This document shows positions 6,345 through 7,266 of a stretch of DNA of 7,266 nt, piece after piece (positions within the stretch are counted from its first letter, which is position 1; every line of letters starts with the position of its first letter). Below the pieces are notes generated by a model. The model ran no database searches and had not been told where the DNA came from. It worked only from the letters and a program-made list of their open reading frames with translations. The position numbers were made by a program, and so were the translations under genes. Source of the DNA: JBBQBQ01 sp038317685 (GTDB taxonomy: Bacteria; Desulfobacterota; Desulfuromonadia; Desulfuromonadales; DDH964); contig JBBQBQ010000183.1 in the NCBI GenBank assembly GCA_038317685.1, forward strand, positions 1 to 7,266. The letters run 5' to 3'.

Positions 6345-6833
6345 ATGCCCTTCGTTCGGTTCCGCCAAAACCAGTTCGGACTGACGCTGATGGAACTGGT
6401 CATCGCCATGTCCATCCTGGCGGTGTTGGCCGCCGCGGTTCTGCCCCTCGCCGAAGTGACGGTCACCCGCACCAAGGAACTTGAGCTGCGTCGGGCCCTG
6501 AGGATGATTCGCACCGCGATTGATGACTACAAGGCCGATTACGATAGAGCCAAGGCGGAGAATAAAATTACCACCTCGATCAATGAAACCGGTTACCCGG
6601 AGAGTCTGGAAGACCTGACTAAAGGCAAGGATTGGGGGGGGCTTTATCCCTATCCCCGCAAATATTTGCGGAGAATCCCCGAAGACCCTTTCGACACCGC
6701 CGAACAAGGCTGGGGACTGCGGGCCTACAAGGACGACCCGGATTCAACGAACTGGGGGGGCGAGGATGTCTACGACGTCTATTCGCAAAGCGACCGGATC
6801 GGACTCGACGGAACGCCGTACAACACCTGGTAA
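6345..6833 (+). CDS. gspG: GspG-type pseudopilin (first of a tandem pair)
   Basis: 162-residue prepilin. An 11-residue basic leader ends at the prepilin peptidase site FG|LTLMELVIAMSILAV, with Gly at -1 (residue 12) and Glu at +5, followed by the usual hydrophobic N-terminal helix. The +1 residue is Leu rather than the common Phe. After the helix come a charged alpha region (about 38-70), a loop YPESLEDL (about 84-91), YLRRIPEDPFD (about 104-114), and the ending VYDVYSQSDRIGLDGTPYNTW, which matches the C-terminal loop region of GspG-like pseudopilins, the calcium-binding part in characterised GspG. In the family, GspG is the main pseudopilus subunit in the periplasm after cleavage. Start: GTG 6342 or ATG 6345; I prefer ATG, 6 bases after the secretin stop. 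The ribosome binding site is poor (GAGG 6327-6330 at 14 bases; AGGG 6339-6342 too close), which suggests coupling to secretin translation. It could serve as a minor pseudopilin. Confidence 0.9.
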   Translation: MPFVRFRQNQFGLTLMELVIAMSILAVLAAAVLPLAEVTVTRTKELELRRALRMIRTAIDDYKADYDRAKAENKITTSINETGYPESLEDLTKGKDWGGLYPYPRKYLRRIPEDPFDTAEQGWGLRAYKDDPDSTNWGGEDVYDVYSQSDRIGLDGTPYNTW

Positions 6834-6840
6834 GGGGAAC

Positions 6841-7251
6841 ATGAAACCATCATCCTTCCGCCTGCGGGAATCCCGCGGGTTTACCCTGATCGAACTGCTG
6901 ATCGTGATGTCCATCATCGGCATCCTGGCCAGCATCGCGGTGCCAAGCTATCAGCGCAATCTGATCAAGGCCCGAGAAGCGGTGCTGATGGAGGATCTTT
7001 ATCAGATGCGCCGTGCCATCGACGCTTACTTTGCCGACCATCTGAAATATCCTGATTCCCTGCAAGGACTGGTGGAAAACCACTATTTGCGGGACCTCCC
7101 CCGTGATCCCTTTACCCAGTCGGCTGAGACCTGGAAGACGGAGCCGCCACAGGCCAATCCGGACGGGGTGGCGGCCGAGGGGGAAGTCTTCGATGTGCGT
7201 AGCGGTAGCGATCTGGTCGGTTTGAACGGCGTTCCATATAACGAGTGGTAG
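6841..7251 (+). CDS. gspG: GspG-type pseudopilin (second of a tandem pair)
   Basis: 136-residue prepilin. Leader MKPSSFRLRESRG, then canonical cleavage G|FTLIELLIVMSIIGILASIAVPSYQ: Phe at +1, Glu at +5, Pro at +22. This is closer to the consensus than the upstream paralogue. The globular part holds an alpha region (LIKAREAVLMEDLYQMRRAI), the loop YPDSLQGL, YLRDLPRDPFT, and the ending VFDVRSGSDLVGLNGVPYNEW. The last 23 residues match the upstream pseudopilin at 13 positions when aligned without gaps, so the two are paralogues. Start ATG 6841 is 7 bases after the previous stop, with AAGGGG (6832-6837) as ribosome binding site. The same frame is open further upstream, but that part lies inside the previous gene and precedes the leader. 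The canonical N-terminus makes it the better candidate for the major pseudopilus subunit. It resembles the OxpG-type pseudopilin I associate with Geobacter, but the homology was not tested. Confidence 0.93.
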   Translation: MKPSSFRLRESRGFTLIELLIVMSIIGILASIAVPSYQRNLIKAREAVLMEDLYQMRRAIDAYFADHLKYPDSLQGLVENHYLRDLPRDPFTQSAETWKTEPPQANPDGVAAEGEVFDVRSGSDLVGLNGVPYNEW

Positions 7252-7256
7252 GAGCG

Positions 7257-7266
7257 ATGATTCAGC
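7257..7266 (+). CDS. Probable start of the next operon gene, truncated by the window end
   Basis: After the TAG at 7249-7251 an ATG at 7257 opens a frame (M-I-Q) that runs off the window. GGAG at 7251-7254 overlaps the stop and is only 2 bases from this ATG, which is short, so the true start could lie slightly beyond the window. The tight spacing is the same as at the other junctions, so another gene of the secretion operon is expected, perhaps a further pseudopilin or assembly factor. Nothing about its product can be read from three codons. Confidence 0.4.

Noticed and set aside
4971..6707. A 578-codon open frame on the minus strand opposite the secretin and first pseudopilin
   Set aside because: It is antisense to well-supported genes, its translation is low-complexity (rich in Gly, Arg, His, Asp) without any recognisable domain, and it spans two real genes and their junction. 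It is a shadow of GC-biased codon use.
6766..6840. Upstream extension of the second pseudopilin frame
   Set aside because: It lies inside the first pseudopilin gene; the ATG at 6841 has a good ribosome binding site and gives a normal prepilin leader.
1..7266. CRISPR arrays, insertion sequences, tRNA or rRNA genes
   Set aside because: The window is filled almost completely by coupled coding regions. I saw no spaced identical repeats, no transposase motifs and no tRNA-like sequences.

Overview
The window is one tightly packed, single-direction (+ strand) operon segment that encodes most of an envelope-spanning secretion machine of the type II secretion / type IV pilus superfamily. By eye the DNA is GC-rich with G/C-ending codons. 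The gene order (assembly ATPase, PilM-, PilN- and PilO-like proteins, a GspC/PilP-like protein, a cohesin-bearing secretin lipoprotein, GspG-like pseudopilins) resembles the atypical type II systems I associate with Desulfuromonadales/Geobacter-like bacteria. The taxonomic guess is an inference from gene order and protein style; no marker gene is present.

Layout: the 3' part of a GspE/PilB-type ATPase (to 982); a PilM-like actin-fold protein (979-1893); a PilN-like bitopic protein (about 1904-2458); a PilO/GspM-like bitopic protein (2459-3031); a GspC/PilP-like inner-membrane protein with proline-rich linkers (3028-3849); an 830-residue secretin lipoprotein with TPR repeats in front and a cohesin-like domain behind (3846-6338); two successive GspG-type pseudopilins (6345-6833 and 6841-7251); and the probable first codons of another gene at 7257. 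No intergenic gap exceeds about 12 bases. Three junctions are 4-base stop/start overlaps and one is a directly abutting TAA-ATG, so the genes are probably translationally coupled. I see no promoter, terminator, RNA gene, mobile element or CRISPR array. Any promoter should lie upstream of the window.

Expected working model, from what is known of the families: the ATPase powers pseudopilus assembly; PilM docks on the cytoplasmic tail of PilN; PilN/PilO form the inner-membrane alignment complex; the GspC/PilP-like protein bridges this to the periplasmic N-domains of the secretin; the secretin forms the outer-membrane channel; and the two pseudopilins are processed by a prepilin peptidase encoded elsewhere. 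The polytopic platform protein (GspF/PilC) is not in the window.

The most distinctive part is the secretin. It joins its own lipid anchor, a TPR module of the kind usually supplied by a separate pilotin, a PilQ-like N0-N1-secretin core, and a C-terminal proline-rich linker plus cohesin-like domain. With a type IV pilus-style inner-membrane complex and two different GspG-like subunits, this is a hybrid system rather than a textbook Gsp operon.
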